Both the position numbers and the translations under genes were made by a program. Shown piece after piece: positions 39,408-49,500 of a DNA stretch of 64,000 nucleotides. Position 1 is the stretch's first letter. Every line of letters begins with the position of its first letter. Source of the stretch: Snodgrassella alvi SCGC AB-598-O02 (lineage in GTDB: Bacteria; Pseudomonadota; Gammaproteobacteria; Burkholderiales; Neisseriaceae); NCBI GenBank assembly GCA_000725195.1, contig JAIL01000259.1:1-64000 (forward strand). The letters run 5' to 3'. The notes beneath the pieces are model-generated. The model saw nothing but the letters and a program-made list of their open reading frames with translations. It had not been told where the DNA came from and did not search any database.

Positions 39408-41690
39408 CTATCGATTTTCGGGTTTTTCCATTGGTTTACGCTGCCAGTATGCTTGCTTAGTGCTTAATAATTGCCAGCGGATGGATTTGGCAGATAATGT
39501 CGTTTGTAAACCACCCATTCGTCCCGTCTGGAAAAGCTCAATATTTTCTTGCTTTATGAGTTCTTGTATTTGCTTATGTGGATGATTGTACTGGTTAGCA
39601 AACCCAGCACTGGCAATAGCAAAATCTGGCTGAACCGTTTGTATAAATGCAGGATCACTAGAGGTACGACTACCATGATGGCCCAAGATCAAAATTTGGC
39701 TATAAAGCTTGTCTCCATATTTCGCCACCAATGCCTGTTCACCACGTTTACCTAAATCACCAGTAATAAGAATGGCTTTGCCGGCACTGACAACCCGTAA
39801 TACACAACTTCGATCATTTTTTTTTGCTTCTGCATCGACAGGTAAATTAAGAAACTCAAACCATACCCCATCCCACTGCCAGCTTGTACCACTCTCGCAA
39901 TGCTGCGCCTGAAAAGAATAACTATTGGCTTGACCAGCATAAATTTGCCGAGGTTGCAATTGGTTTTTTATCATCATGGCGCCACCGTCATGATCCGCAT
40001 CATGATGCGATAACACTAAACTATCTAAAGATCTGATTCCGGCTGCCTGAAGATTGGGGAATAGTGCTGATTGCGCCGCATATAACGTACCTGTATCAAA
40101 TAATAATTCGTGTTTGGCTGTGCTCACGCTAACAGCTAAACCTTGACCAACATCCCATATCCGAATTGTTGCTTCATTGACTGAAGGCTTGGGAGGACGA
40201 TAAGTTAGCAATAAGCCTAGAATCAATAGACATAATGGACGGAGAAAAAATCCTCGAGGCAGCAATAAAATAATAATACTAATAATGGCTAACAGCCATA
40301 AACCTATCGGTGCATGAGCAGGATAGTACTCGGGTGCATAATTGGCTATTGTATACAAAACCTGCATGGTATTTTCTGCTACCCATGCAGCCAAAGTAGA
40401 GAAAAAAGACCAAGGTACAATTAATGAAATTAAAGCCAGTGGTACTAATACTAAAGTGAACCATGGAATGGCAACTGCATTTACTGGTGCTGACATTAAT
40501 GGAACAGAACCAAATATATTGGCTACCAAAACCAATGATGCTAAGCCCGCTGCCCATTGTGATTGCAATAGTTGCTGCCATTTAGGTAACTGACCAACAC
40601 CTTCTCCAGCCCATATTAGTGCAGCAACCAACAAAAAAGATAACCAAAATCCTATACTTAAAACAGCCAAAGGATCTACCAGCAATACTGTGGCTATGGT
40701 TAACCACCAAGATTGCATAGCTGTCAGATGGCCGCGTCTCCATGTTAAGGCCAAAATAATGATCATAAGCATGCTGCGCTGTGTTGGTACCGCAAAACCG
40801 GCTAGTGCACTGTAAATGATGGCGGTAATCACTGCCGCTATTCGCTTATAGATCCACGGTTGTTGCACAGGCAAAGGAATAAAATGCAGTAATTTGCCAC
40901 ACAACCACGCTGCCAGCATGGCTAACATGCCCACATGTAAGCCAGATATACTGACTAGGTGATTCAAACCTAAGGGTCGAAAAATCTGCCATGCTTGCGC
41001 TGGTAAAGCTGATTGTTCGCCAACTGCTAAGGCTTTAAGCAAAGCAACACCCTGCGGATAATTTTTATGTTGCTTTTGCCATCTTTCACCTAATTTAGCC
41101 CGCCATCTGGATAAAGTACCCTTCCAACGATTAGCAGATTTAATCGGTAGCCGATTACCTTTAATGGTTGCTACTGCACCAATATGATTAGCTAATGCCC
41201 ATGCTTCGCGATTAAAGCCAACAGTATTGTTCTCACCAATAATAGCACGTACTCTGGCTTTGACTCGCCACTCACTACCAGCTAGCCACGTTTGTTTAGC
41301 ATAATCTGTAAATAGCCAATTCTGTATACTTCCATCTCGTAATTGCACCTGCGCCTGAAACCGGCTTCGAGAACGGTCAGTTTGAGCGATATCAGTCACA
41401 ACAAGATTAACTTCCTGAATCTCAGCTTTAGTATTCAATGGCCATTGCTGCTGTATTACCAACTGTGTACGCCACATAGCAAAAATAACACCGATACCAA
41501 ACCAACAACAGTTACGACACCATTTCCATTTAGTTATCATGGTCAGCAATGCTGTTAACAAAATTCCTATAAGCCAGTTCTGATAATTATTTTGTGGCAG
41601 TGTGAAAGATAAACATACGCCAGCAACCCACCACGGCAGCCATGGGGCTAATTTTACCGGGCGCTTTCTACGCAGAAGTCCAATATCCAC
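39408..41690 (-). CDS. comEC: DNA internalization-related competence protein ComEC
   Basis: Inner-membrane channel for single-stranded DNA in natural transformation (ComA in Neisseria). The 760-residue protein has the expected layout. There are N-terminal membrane helices and an OB-like domain (about 60-180). The competence domain carries GLNHLVSISGLHVGML, and a C-terminal metallo-beta-lactamase domain begins IWDVGQGLAVSV. The latter keeps LSHHDADHDGG and ILGHHGSRTSSD, so a nuclease active site is intact. Its presence implies the lineage is or was transformable. Confidence 0.96.
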   Translation of the reverse strand: MDIGLLRRKRPVKLAPWLPWWVAGVCLSFTLPQNNYQNWLIGILLTALLTMITKWKWCRNCCWFGIGVIFAMWRTQLVIQQQWPLNTKAEIQEVNLVVTDIAQTDRSRSRFQAQVQLRDGSIQNWLFTDYAKQTWLAGSEWRVKARVRAIIGENNTVGFNREAWALANHIGAVATIKGNRLPIKSANRWKGTLSRWRAKLGERWQKQHKNYPQGVALLKALAVGEQSALPAQAWQIFRPLGLNHLVSISGLHVGMLAMLAAWLCGKLLHFIPLPVQQPWIYKRIAAVITAIIYSALAGFAVPTQRSMLMIIILALTWRRGHLTAMQSWWLTIATVLLVDPLAVLSIGFWLSFLLVAALIWAGEGVGQLPKWQQLLQSQWAAGLASLVLVANIFGSVPLMSAPVNAVAIPWFTLVLVPLALISLIVPWSFFSTLAAWVAENTMQVLYTIANYAPEYYPAHAPIGLWLLAIISIIILLLPRGFFLRPLCLLILGLLLTYRPPKPSVNEATIRIWDVGQGLAVSVSTAKHELLFDTGTLYAAQSALFPNLQAAGIRSLDSLVLSHHDADHDGGAMMIKNQLQPRQIYAGQANSYSFQAQHCESGTSWQWDGVWFEFLNLPVDAEAKKNDRSCVLRVVSAGKAILITGDLGKRGEQALVAKYGDKLYSQILILGHHGSRTSSDPAFIQTVQPDFAIASAGFANQYNHPHKQIQELIKQENIELFQTGRMGGLQTTLSAKSIRWQLLSTKQAYWQRKPMEKPENR

Positions 41691-42070
41691 AGGCAGTCAC
41701 TCATCTATCAACTAAATTTATGGATTTTATGTCAGATGCATTATGGCGTAAAATATTAAATTATTGCAATGTATTAAAAAAATCAAAAGACCAATTTTGC
41801 ACAGACAGGTGAATAACTTTAATTAGTAAAAAACTTACTGAATGAAATTGTTGTTTAGATAAAATGTAAACTATCTCAAAAAGAAAATTATAAGAACAAT
41901 AGTGTGGGTATAATGGCTTTGATACTGTCTAGTTTATTTTGAATCACAATTATCTGTTAATTAAGTCAAACAGCATTTACCAATTTCCACTGTAAAAATG
42001 ACAGGATATAGGTATAATATAAAATTTTATATCGTCAAATTCATTTTTAATGTAAGGAATGCACCCAACT
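41691..42070. other. Divergent intergenic region comEC / DUF502 gene
   Basis: About 380 AT-rich bases. A TATAAT at 42013-42018 is a candidate -10 for the DUF502 gene, with no convincing -35. No gene or repeat is seen. Confidence 0.4.
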
Positions 42071-42781
42071 ATGTCACCACAGCCTGCCGAGGGCGGAAAA
42101 CTTAAAAAATCATTTAAAAAATATATGCTTATGGGTGTATTGGTATGGTTGCCTATTATAGTGACCATTTGGGCGATTGGTTATATTATTGATATTGCAG
42201 ATCATTTGATCACCATTTTACCTGCCAGATTGCAACCACAAGCTATTTTTGGCTTTAAAATTCCTGGTATAGGTATATTGATAGCCATGGTTGTGGTGTT
42301 TTTGACTGGCCTGATGACAGCTAATATGCTTGGGCGCAGAGTTTTAGCCATTTGGGATGCATTATGGGGGCGAATACCAGTTGTCAAAAGCATTTATTCT
42401 GGCGTAAAAAAAGTATCTGAGTCTTTGTTGTCTGATTCTCGTCAGTCTTTTAAAACACCAGTACTGGTCCCTTTTCCGCAGGCAAATATCTGGACAATTG
42501 GTTTTGTATCCGGGCATATTCCTACTGAAATTAGCAACACCCTGCCCCATCATTTTGGCAGCAAATCTGGTGAAGACTATATACCTATCTACGTGCCCAC
42601 CACACCAAATCCAACAGGTGGTTACTATATAATGGTACATCATAATGATGTGCATGAAATTGATATGAGCGTTGATGATGCGCTTAAATATGTTATTTCA
42701 TTAGGTATGGTTCAACCAGATGAACATCCGCAACCGAAATTGCACGATATTTTTGCACATAAGAATAGCAAAACTCACTAA
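42071..42781 (+). CDS. DUF502 family membrane protein
   Basis: The 236-residue protein has two transmembrane segments (about 20-45 and 70-92) followed by the family core: IPVVKSIYSGVKKVSES, then VLVPFPQANIWTIGFVSG and VPTTPNPTGGYYIMV. DUF502 proteins are widespread and of unknown function. The ATG at 42071 is preferred because the AAGGA at 42054-42058 directly abuts the earlier ATG at 42059. It is followed by aspS at 63 bases, a pairing also seen in other betaproteobacteria. Confidence 0.87.
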   Translation: MSPQPAEGGKLKKSFKKYMLMGVLVWLPIIVTIWAIGYIIDIADHLITILPARLQPQAIFGFKIPGIGILIAMVVVFLTGLMTANMLGRRVLAIWDALWGRIPVVKSIYSGVKKVSESLLSDSRQSFKTPVLVPFPQANIWTIGFVSGHIPTEISNTLPHHFGSKSGEDYIPIYVPTTPNPTGGYYIMVHHNDVHEIDMSVDDALKYVISLGMVQPDEHPQPKLHDIFAHKNSKTH

Positions 42782-42844
42782 TCATTACCGTTAAGATTTC
42801 CTATAATCTAATTTATTGTAATTTACAGTAACAAAGGCATTAAG

Positions 42845-44653
42845 ATGCGAACAAACTATTGTGGTCTAATTAATGAAAACTATCTGGATCAAACCGTCAC
42901 TGTCAAAGGATGGGTGCATCGGCGTCGTGATCATGGCGGCGTCATCTTTATTGATTTACGCGATCGCGAAGGCATTATACAGGTAGTCATTGATCCCGAT
43001 ACTCCTGAAGCATTTGCATTGGCTGATTCTGCTCGAAATGAATACGTTTTAAGCATTACTGGACGTGTTCGCGCTCGTCCAGAAGGCACTAAAAATGACA
43101 AAATGATCTCCGGTGGTATTGAACTACTGGCTAAAGAAATCGAAATTTTAAATACAGCGGCTACTCCTCCGTTTTTAATTGATGATGAAAATATTAGTGA
43201 AAATGTTCGCCTGACTAATCGCATCATTGACTTACGTCGCCCGATCATGCAAAACAATCTGCGTTTGCGCTATCGTGTAGCTATGGGCGTGCGTCGCTAT
43301 CTAGATAGTCAGGGTTTTATAGATATTGAAACACCTATGTTAACCCGTTCAACTCCAGAGGGTGCCCGAGATTATCTAGTACCCAGTCGGGTATTTCCGG
43401 GTGAATTTTTTGCTTTACCACAATCTCCGCAGTTATTTAAACAACTTCTGATGGTAGCTGGTTTTGATCGTTATTATCAGATCGTCAAATGCTTCCGCGA
43501 CGAAGATTTACGTGCTGATCGTCAGCCAGAATTTACCCAGATTGACCTTGAAACTTCTTTTCTGAATGAAGAAGAAATCATGGATATTACTGAAAACATG
43601 GTAAAAACTGTTTTTCAGGAAGCATTGACGATTGATCTGCCTAAATTCCCACGCATGACATGGAATGAGGCCATGTATTGGTATGGTTCTGATAAACCGG
43701 ATCTACGCGTAGATCTGAAATTTACAGAGTTAACCGAAGAAATGAAAACGGAAGAATTCAAAGTATTCCGTGCTGCTGCTGATATGAAAAATGGTCGGGT
43801 TGTGGCGTTACGCGTGCCAAATGGTGCCAAATTAAGTCGTAAAGAAATCGATACCTATACCGAATTTGTGGGTATTTATGGCGCCAAAGGATTAGCTTAT
43901 ATTAAAGTTAATGACATCAGCAAAATCAATAATACTGAAGATAGTGGCCTACAATCACCCATTGTTAAATTCTTATCTGATCAGGTATTGCAAACCATTA
44001 TTGAAAAAACCAATGCCCAAAATGGTGACATTATCTTCTTTGGTGCGGATAAGGCAAAAGTGGTTAATGAAGCTATAGGCGCACTGCGAATCAAAATTGG
44101 TCATGAGCACGGTGGCGAAAATGGCTATTTTACTGATGAATGGCGCCCGTTATGGGTAGTGGATTTTCCTATGTTCGAATATGATGAAGAAGAAAACCGC
44201 TGGTCAGCTATGCATCATCCATTTACCGCACCGAAAGCCGGTCATGAAGATTTGCTGGCTACAGATCCCGAAAACTGTTTTGCTCGCGCCTATGATATGG
44301 TATTAAATGGCTGGGAAATTGGTGGTGGTTCAATCCGTATTCATCGTGCAGATATACAGGAAAAAGTTTTTGCTGCATTAAATATCAGTCCCGAAGAACA
44401 GCAAAATAAATTTGGCTTCCTGCTCAGCAATCTGAAATACGGTGCTCCTCCTCATGGCGGTCTGGCCTTTGGTCTGGATCGATTAGTAACCTTAATGGCC
44501 GGAGCTGAATCTATTCGTGATGTTATTGCTTTCCCAAAAACACAACGTTCACAGGATTTACTGGTAGATGCGCCAAATCATGTAGATGAAAAACAATTAC
44601 GTGAATTAGGCTTACGTTTACGTCAAAAAGTACAAACCGAAGAACAAAAATAA
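42845..44653 (+). CDS. aspS: Aspartyl-tRNA synthetase, predicted non-discriminating
   Basis: Class II synthetase of bacterial type, 602 residues, with an N-terminal OB-fold anticodon domain and motif 2 [23 protein letters not shown]. It also has a GAD insertion domain and the motif 3 region [14 protein letters not shown]. In the anticodon domain, His30 (RRRDHGG) and Gly81 (ARPEGTKN) sit where discriminating enzymes such as that of E. coli have Leu and Lys. His and Gly at these positions are the signature of AspRS that also charges tRNA-Asn. With GatCAB encoded in the same window, this predicts tRNA-dependent asparagine formation. Confidence 0.96.
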   Translation: MRTNYCGLINENYLDQTVTVKGWVHRRRDHGGVIFIDLRDREGIIQVVIDPDTPEAFALADSARNEYVLSITGRVRARPEGTKNDKMISGGIELLAKEIEILNTAATPPFLIDDENISENVRLTNRIIDLRRPIMQNNLRLRYRVAMGVRRYLDSQGFIDIETPMLTRSTPEGARDYLVPSRVFPGEFFALPQSPQLFKQLLMVAGFDRYYQIVKCFRDEDLRADRQPEFTQIDLETSFLNEEEIMDITENMVKTVFQEALTIDLPKFPRMTWNEAMYWYGSDKPDLRVDLKFTELTEEMKTEEFKVFRAAADMKNGRVVALRVPNGAKLSRKEIDTYTEFVGIYGAKGLAYIKVNDISKINNTEDSGLQSPIVKFLSDQVLQTIIEKTNAQNGDIIFFGADKAKVVNEAIGALRIKIGHEHGGENGYFTDEWRPLWVVDFPMFEYDEEENRWSAMHHPFTAPKAGHEDLLATDPENCFARAYDMVLNGWEIGGGSIRIHRADIQEKVFAALNISPEEQQNKFGFLLSNLKYGAPPHGGLAFGLDRLVTLMAGAESIRDVIAFPKTQRSQDLLVDAPNHVDEKQLRELGLRLRQKVQTEEQK

Positions 44654-44670
44654 TTGTGTTAATATGAATA

Positions 44671-44699
44671 AAAAGACTGCTTCCAATAAGCAGTCTTTT
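44671..44699. terminator. Bidirectional terminator between aspS and trmA
   Basis: A perfect 12-base stem, AAAAGACTGCTT (44671-44682) with AAGCAGTCTTTT (44688-44699), has a 5-base loop and flanking A/T runs on both sides. Confidence 0.9.
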
Positions 44700-44757
44700 T
44701 TTATATCTCCATGATCAAACCAAGCACCAACCAACATGCTTAACGTCAAAGTTTATA

Positions 44758-45849
44758 TTATTGGCGCTGTAACCAGACCCCTGATTCAATATGTGGCGTA
44801 AAGGGAAATTGATCAAATAAAGCGACTCGTTTCGGCATATGTGTTTGCATCAAGGTATGGAGATTAGCATGCAAAGTTACCGGATTGCAGGAAACATAAA
44901 TAATATTATCAAAATTCTGCAATAATCTAAGCGTTTGCTCGTCAATACCAGCTCTGGGAGGATCAACAAATACTGTACTAAATGCATAATTGTTCAGATC
45001 AATTTTTTCATCAGTCAAACGCTTAAATAAACGCACACCTTGATACGCCTGCGTAAATTCTTCAGCAGATAATCGTGCCAGCGCAATATTCTTTGCTCCC
45101 ATTGTGGCTATATTCCAGCGTGCAGCCTGTACGGATGTTTTGGACACTTCGGTAGCCAGAACACGTTTAAAATGGCGGGATAAAGGCAAAGTAAAATTGC
45201 CATTGCCACAATACAGTTCCAGTAAATCACCGTGAGGGATTTCTTTAGCTACATCACAAGCCCACTCAAGCATATGCTGACAAATTTCAGCATTTGGCTG
45301 AGTAAAACTCCCTTCCATTTGTTTATACTGAAATACTTCATCGTGAACTGTTAATTTTTCCAGCACATAGTCTTGATTGACCACAATTTTTTGCCCACGA
45401 CTGCGTCCGATTAGATAAATTCCAAGTTGGTTAGCCAGCTGATTAGCTGCAAGACTCCATTCGTCATCCAAGACCTTATGGTAGATCAGGGTAACGAGCG
45501 TTTGCCCTGCCAGCGTCGTTAAAAACTCAGCCTGAAATAGGCGATTACGCAGAATCGGTTGTTGCCGGATTTGTTCCAGCAATTTCGGCATCAAATCATT
45601 AATATGATGATGGGCAATATCAAAATTCTCTAATTTATGAACTTTGCCCTTACCAGCTTTGTCTCCAGCTGAAAACATGGCATAACAACAAGAGTCATCA
45701 TCGTGCCAGATGCGAAACTCAGCCCGCATACGATAGTGTTTTGCAGCAGAAGGAAAAATTTCCAAAGCTGGTAAATTACAATCAGCAAACAGACTGTTAA
45801 AATAGTGCTCTTTGTCATTTAACTGTAGTTGATAGGCATCTGTAGTCAT
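44758..45849 (-). CDS. trmA: tRNA (uracil-5-)-methyltransferase TrmA
   Basis: Makes ribothymidine (m5U54) in the T loop of tRNAs. The 363-residue protein has the RNA-contact segment KHYRMRAEFRIWHD, the AdoMet site LLELYCGNGNFTLPL, the motif VFVDPPRAGID and the nucleophile Cys in IIYVSCNP. The length and absence of an N-terminal TRAM domain and iron-sulfur cysteines separate it from RlmC/RlmD. It converges on aspS and is followed upstream by the SDR gene in the same orientation. Confidence 0.95.
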   Translation of the reverse strand: MTTDAYQLQLNDKEHYFNSLFADCNLPALEIFPSAAKHYRMRAEFRIWHDDDSCCYAMFSAGDKAGKGKVHKLENFDIAHHHINDLMPKLLEQIRQQPILRNRLFQAEFLTTLAGQTLVTLIYHKVLDDEWSLAANQLANQLGIYLIGRSRGQKIVVNQDYVLEKLTVHDEVFQYKQMEGSFTQPNAEICQHMLEWACDVAKEIPHGDLLELYCGNGNFTLPLSRHFKRVLATEVSKTSVQAARWNIATMGAKNIALARLSAEEFTQAYQGVRLFKRLTDEKIDLNNYAFSTVFVDPPRAGIDEQTLRLLQNFDNIIYVSCNPVTLHANLHTLMQTHMPKRVALFDQFPFTPHIESGVWLQRQ

Positions 45850-45897
45850 TAAAGCAGCTCAGAAAAGCAAAAGGAAACTATTATAACAAAGCTCAAT

Positions 45898-46617
45898 TTA
45901 TTCTCTTACATCTCGTTTCACTACCTGTCCGTATTCTGCAGCCGCTATCATGGTAGCAATTGATTGTGCTGTATCAGTAGTACCTTGTAACTTGTTATTT
46001 GCTTTCATATTAATAAAATTTTGTACATCTGGAAATAATTTAGCATCAGCAGCACGAATATTTTGCTGCATGTCAGTATCCACGACTCCGGGGGCAATAC
46101 TGGCGATACGTATATGCTTGTGTTGTTCTGTGGCTATCACTGCGGCATGTTGATCTAAAGCTGCCTTAGTAGCTCCATAAACGCTCCAGCCGGATATAGC
46201 ATGTCGGCCGGCACCGCTGCTGATATGAGCAATACGAATGTCTGTAGCTTGTGTTGCCATGGCAATAACTGCATTGGTCAGCAAAATGGGAGCCGTAACA
46301 TTAATATTAATTGCATGAATAATAGCCTCGCTGTCTTGCAGTCCAGCCAAGGCTGTTGGTTCCACTGTACCGGCATTATTAATCAATATTAATTCATCTA
46401 TATCGCTAAGGTTATTTTGCCAGAAAGCTGAACGTAACAAAACGGATAAGGCCTCTGGATCGGTAAAGTCTATCGAATACTCTACAAGTTTTTCTGGGGA
46501 ATCTTCCCAGCCTTTACGCGATAAACCAATAACTTTTCTACCCTGACGCAGATATAATTCTGTCAAAGCACGACCTAGACCACGACTATGACCACTAATA
46601 ATTACGCAGCTTTTCAT
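45898..46617 (-). CDS. Short-chain dehydrogenase/reductase
   Basis: NAD(P)-dependent oxidoreductase of the SDR superfamily, 239 residues. It has the nucleotide-binding GHSRGLG (9-15), NNAG (80-83), and the catalytic Ser133/Ser134, Tyr147 and Lys151 (YGATK). The pattern resembles sepiapterin-reductase-like (YueD-type) SDRs, but substrate cannot be assigned. It has a good AAGGG ribosome-binding site and is divergent from bioB, sharing the 186-base region with the inverted-repeat operator. Confidence 0.88.
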   Translation of the reverse strand: MKSCVIISGHSRGLGRALTELYLRQGRKVIGLSRKGWEDSPEKLVEYSIDFTDPEALSVLLRSAFWQNNLSDIDELILINNAGTVEPTALAGLQDSEAIIHAININVTAPILLTNAVIAMATQATDIRIAHISSGAGRHAISGWSVYGATKAALDQHAAVIATEQHKHIRIASIAPGVVDTDMQQNIRAADAKLFPDVQNFINMKANNKLQGTTDTAQSIATMIAAAEYGQVVKRDVRE

Positions 46618-46735
46618 AATAGATTCCCTTTTCAGATTGATCTGAGCTTATAGCCAAACAGTAATCATACACTTTTCTTATACAGGAAAAAATCTAAACA
46701 AAATTTATTTAAGACCAAACTTTATTCATGAAATT

Positions 46736-46777
46736 AATTGACATGTTAGCATTAGACATTATGATGTCATGTCAATT
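46736..46777. promoter_or_regulatory. Promoter with perfect inverted-repeat operator between the SDR gene and bioB
   Basis: A perfect 10-base inverted repeat, AATTGACATG (46736-46745) and CATGTCAATT (46768-46777), is separated by 22 bases. On the plus strand it contains TTGACA (46738-46743) and TATGAT (46760-46765), 16 bases apart, a strong sigma70-like promoter for bioB. The mirrored arm gives TTGACA on the minus strand toward the SDR gene. The arms therefore overlap the promoter as a repressor site would. It does not match the BirA consensus well, so the regulator is unknown. Confidence 0.65.
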
Positions 46778-46803
46778 TATGCTTATAGTTTAAAGGAAAC
46801 TTT

Positions 46804-47847
46804 ATGTCTTCAAATGCCATTCGTCATGACTGGACATTACCTGAAGTAATGGAAATTTTTCAACTACCATTTAATGATTTGATTTTCAAAGCCCAAACGA
46901 TACATCGGCAATATTTTGATGCTAATAAAGTACAGGTTTCTACCCTGTTATCAATAAAAACTGGAGCATGTCCTGAAGATTGTAAATATTGTCCGCAGTC
47001 GATACATTACGATACCGGACTTGATAAAGAAAAATTACTCGAAGTTCAAAAAGTCATTGAGAAAGCTAAAGCCGCTAAAGCAATAGGGGCAACACGGTTT
47101 TGCATGGGCGCGGCATGGAAACATCCTACTAAGCGGGATATGCCTTATGTACTGGAGATGGTAAAAGGTGTTAAAGCACTGGGCATGGAAACCTGTATGA
47201 CTTTGGGACAACTAACACAACTACAGGCTTACGCTTTAGCCGATGCTGGCTTAGATTTCTATAATCACAATTTAGATACTTCACCAGAATTTTACCAAAA
47301 CATTATTACCACTCGTACCTATAGCGAACGTTTGCAAACATTGGCTTACGTCAGAGAAGCTGGTATTAAAATTTGTTCAGGAGGAATTCTGGGCATGGGA
47401 GAGACATTAAAAGACCGAGCCAGTTTATTAATTCAATTGGCTAATCTGGATGAACATCCAGAAAGTGTTCCTATTAATAATTTAGTTAAAGTTAAGGGTA
47501 CACCATTAGCAGATGAGAAGGATATTGAACCATTTGATTTTATCAGAATGCTGGCAGTAGCTCGGATTATGATGCCTAAATCACATATACGATTATCAGC
47601 TGGGCGGGAAAAAATGAATGAGCAAATGCAGGCATTGGCTTTTTTAGCAGGGGCAAATTCAATATTTTATGGGGATAAATTGCTCACCACAACCAATCCT
47701 CAAGTCGAGAAAGATAATGCTTTATTTTTGAAATTAGGAATTAGTCCTGAACAGAATCAGGGTTATAGTGATGAGGTGCATCAGGCAGCTATTGTGCAAG
47801 CGCTCAGTGAGCAAGTTAACAATAATATTTCTACTAACATTTCTTAG
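46804..47847 (+). CDS. bioB: Biotin synthase
   Basis: Radical-SAM enzyme inserting sulfur into dethiobiotin, the last step of biotin synthesis. The 347-residue protein has the cluster cysteines 56, 60 and 63 in CPEDCKYC, then the conserved [17 protein letters not shown] and [15 protein letters not shown] strong AAGGA ribosome-binding site precedes the ATG. It is isolated from other bio genes, which is common in this group. The upstream inverted repeat suggests dedicated regulation. Confidence 0.97.
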   Translation: MSSNAIRHDWTLPEVMEIFQLPFNDLIFKAQTIHRQYFDANKVQVSTLLSIKTGACPEDCKYCPQSIHYDTGLDKEKLLEVQKVIEKAKAAKAIGATRFCMGAAWKHPTKRDMPYVLEMVKGVKALGMETCMTLGQLTQLQAYALADAGLDFYNHNLDTSPEFYQNIITTRTYSERLQTLAYVREAGIKICSGGILGMGETLKDRASLLIQLANLDEHPESVPINNLVKVKGTPLADEKDIEPFDFIRMLAVARIMMPKSHIRLSAGREKMNEQMQALAFLAGANSIFYGDKLLTTTNPQVEKDNALFLKLGISPEQNQGYSDEVHQAAIVQALSEQVNNNISTNIS

Positions 47848-47969
47848 ATTTAGATACGTTGCATAGTTAAAAATATGTTTTTCCCTGAATTAGTGATCAA
47901 CTATAAATTAAAACTTGCTTCTATCCCCATTTGAACCCAAATGCTAATAATTATAGTAACATTTTATTT

Positions 47970-48695
47970 ATGAAAACGCCGTTAACTACGCCACCGCTGG
48001 CACCCAAAACCATAGCTGTTCTGAAACAGCTGGATATCAATTGTGTAGAAGATTTGCAACTACGCGGTGCGCTAACAGCATTTTTACAATTTAAAAGCAT
48101 CAGTTCTGGTTGTACCGAAAGTTTATTATGGCAATTCATAGCTATAACAGAGAATCGTTCAGTACAGAACATAACTTCAGCAGAAAAAGAATACTGGCGC
48201 AAGCAGCTAAAATTACACCCGCCAGTAGCAGTATTTCCTGTTGAAACAATTATGCAGCAATGGATGCAGCAGGCTCTGAACGCAGCACAACAAGCATTAT
48301 TATTAAACGAAGTACCAGTGGGTGCTGTGGTGGTATATGAAAATAAATTGGTTGGTTTTGGCTTTAATCGTTGCATTACTGACCATAATATTAGCCACCA
48401 TGCTGAAATACAGGCCTTAAGTGCCGCCGGTAAAACTCTGGCAAATTATAGATTGCAACATTGCGATGTCTATGTCACGTTAGAACCATGTGCTATGTGT
48501 GCCAGTGCCCTGATACAAGCGAGAGTTAGACGAGTAATTTATGCAGCTACAGAGAGCAAAACTGGTGCAGCCGGAAGTGTCATAAATCTATTCGCTAATC
48601 GGCAGCTCAATTCCCATACTGCCATATTAGGCGGAATAATGGCTACAGAAAGCCAGCAATTATTACAGGAGTTTTTCAAAAAAAAACGTCACTAA
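47970..48695 (+). CDS. tadA: tRNA adenosine(34) deaminase TadA with N-terminal TfoX-C-like extension
   Basis: The 241-residue protein has a C-terminal deaminase domain (about 97-241). The zinc site is intact: HAE (144-146) and PCAMC (173-177). It converts A34 to inosine in tRNA-Arg(ACG). The first 80 residues, beginning APKTIAVLKQLDINCVEDLQ and continuing LRGALTAFLQ, resemble the C-terminal helical domain of TfoX/Sxy proteins. That domain is not part of E. coli TadA. The ATG at 47970 is chosen; an in-frame TTG at 47931 would add 13 residues without similarity. It ends one base before the convergent TSUP gene. Confidence 0.92.
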   Translation: MKTPLTTPPLAPKTIAVLKQLDINCVEDLQLRGALTAFLQFKSISSGCTESLLWQFIAITENRSVQNITSAEKEYWRKQLKLHPPVAVFPVETIMQQWMQQALNAAQQALLLNEVPVGAVVVYENKLVGFGFNRCITDHNISHHAEIQALSAAGKTLANYRLQHCDVYVTLEPCAMCASALIQARVRRVIYAATESKTGAAGSVINLFANRQLNSHTAILGGIMATESQQLLQEFFKKKRH

Positions 48696-48696
48696 T

Positions 48697-49485
48697 CTAA
48701 TTTAAAACTGAAGGAAATAAATCTAGCGCAAATTTTCCAATCATGATACACAGTAAAATAATAAAACCTTTACGCAATAATTTACTACCGCCACGCATCG
48801 CCAGTTTGGCACCAATCACCCCGCCACATAAATTGGCAATCGCAAGTGGTATCGCCCAGTGCCAAATTACAAAATTATTGGGAATAAAATAGCATAATGC
48901 AGCTAAATTAGTGGTCAAATTGATGACTTTGGAAGATGCTGTTGCCGTAATAAAATCGAAACCAAAGAAACGCACAAAAATAAAAGACAAAAAACTGCCT
49001 GTACCCGGACCGAATACCCCGTCATAAAAACCAATCAGTGCGCCCATGAGTAAACCTAAACCATGCTCACGCCGGCTAAGTTGAGTTTGGCGCTGAATCT
49101 GACCTAAATCCTTTTTCAAAAATGTATACAGCGCCATTAATATCAAAATGACCAGAATGGTAGGTTTTAACCATGCTGTAGGTAAATAGACTACTACGTG
49201 CGATCCCAAATAAGAACAAATATAAGCCAGCACAGCAGCCGGTAATAACATCGCCCATGGTACCGGAATACGTCTGGTATATTGTATTGCAGCGACACAA
49301 GTTCCACTGGCGGAAGCAAATTTATTTACTCCCATCACTGCTGGGACGCTGGTATTAGCCGGTAAAGCACTGAATAATCCGGGTATTTGCAGCAAACCAC
49401 CACCGCCGACTGCTGCATCCATCAATCCGGCAAAAAAACCGATCAATAATAGCCACCAAATATGAATATCGCTTAACCAGCTCAT
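48697..49485 (-). CDS. TSUP family (TauE/SafE) permease
   Basis: Integral membrane protein of 262 residues with seven to eight hydrophobic segments. It carries the two family repeats, FFAGLMDAAVGGGGLLQIPGL near the N-terminus and GALIGFYDGVFGPGTGSFL in the middle. TSUP proteins export or import sulfite, sulfoacetate and related anions; the substrate is unknown. It resembles the E. coli YfcA group. It follows the CNP1-like gene by about 15 bases on the minus strand. Confidence 0.88.
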   Translation of the reverse strand: MSWLSDIHIWWLLLIGFFAGLMDAAVGGGGLLQIPGLFSALPANTSVPAVMGVNKFASASGTCVAAIQYTRRIPVPWAMLLPAAVLAYICSYLGSHVVVYLPTAWLKPTILVILILMALYTFLKKDLGQIQRQTQLSRREHGLGLLMGALIGFYDGVFGPGTGSFLSFIFVRFFGFDFITATASSKVINLTTNLAALCYFIPNNFVIWHWAIPLAIANLCGGVIGAKLAMRGGSKLLRKGFIILLCIMIGKFALDLFPSVLN

Positions 49486-49500
49486 GAATTAGACTTTCTG

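Noticed and set aside
40050..40065. GGCTGCCTGAA inside comEC, similar to the DNA uptake sequence dialect of Simonsiella/Kingella
   Set aside because: I found no further clear copies, and true uptake sequences should occur about once per kilobase and often in terminators. The Neisseria form GCCGTCTGAA was not seen either.
42931..43257. Open frame of 108 codons antisense to aspS
   Set aside because: It mirrors the codon structure of a conserved synthetase and has no supporting signal.
47951..48376. Open frame of 141 codons on the minus strand inside tadA
   Set aside because: It is antisense to a well-supported gene, has no ribosome-binding site, and its Cys- and Ser-rich translation shows no family resemblance.
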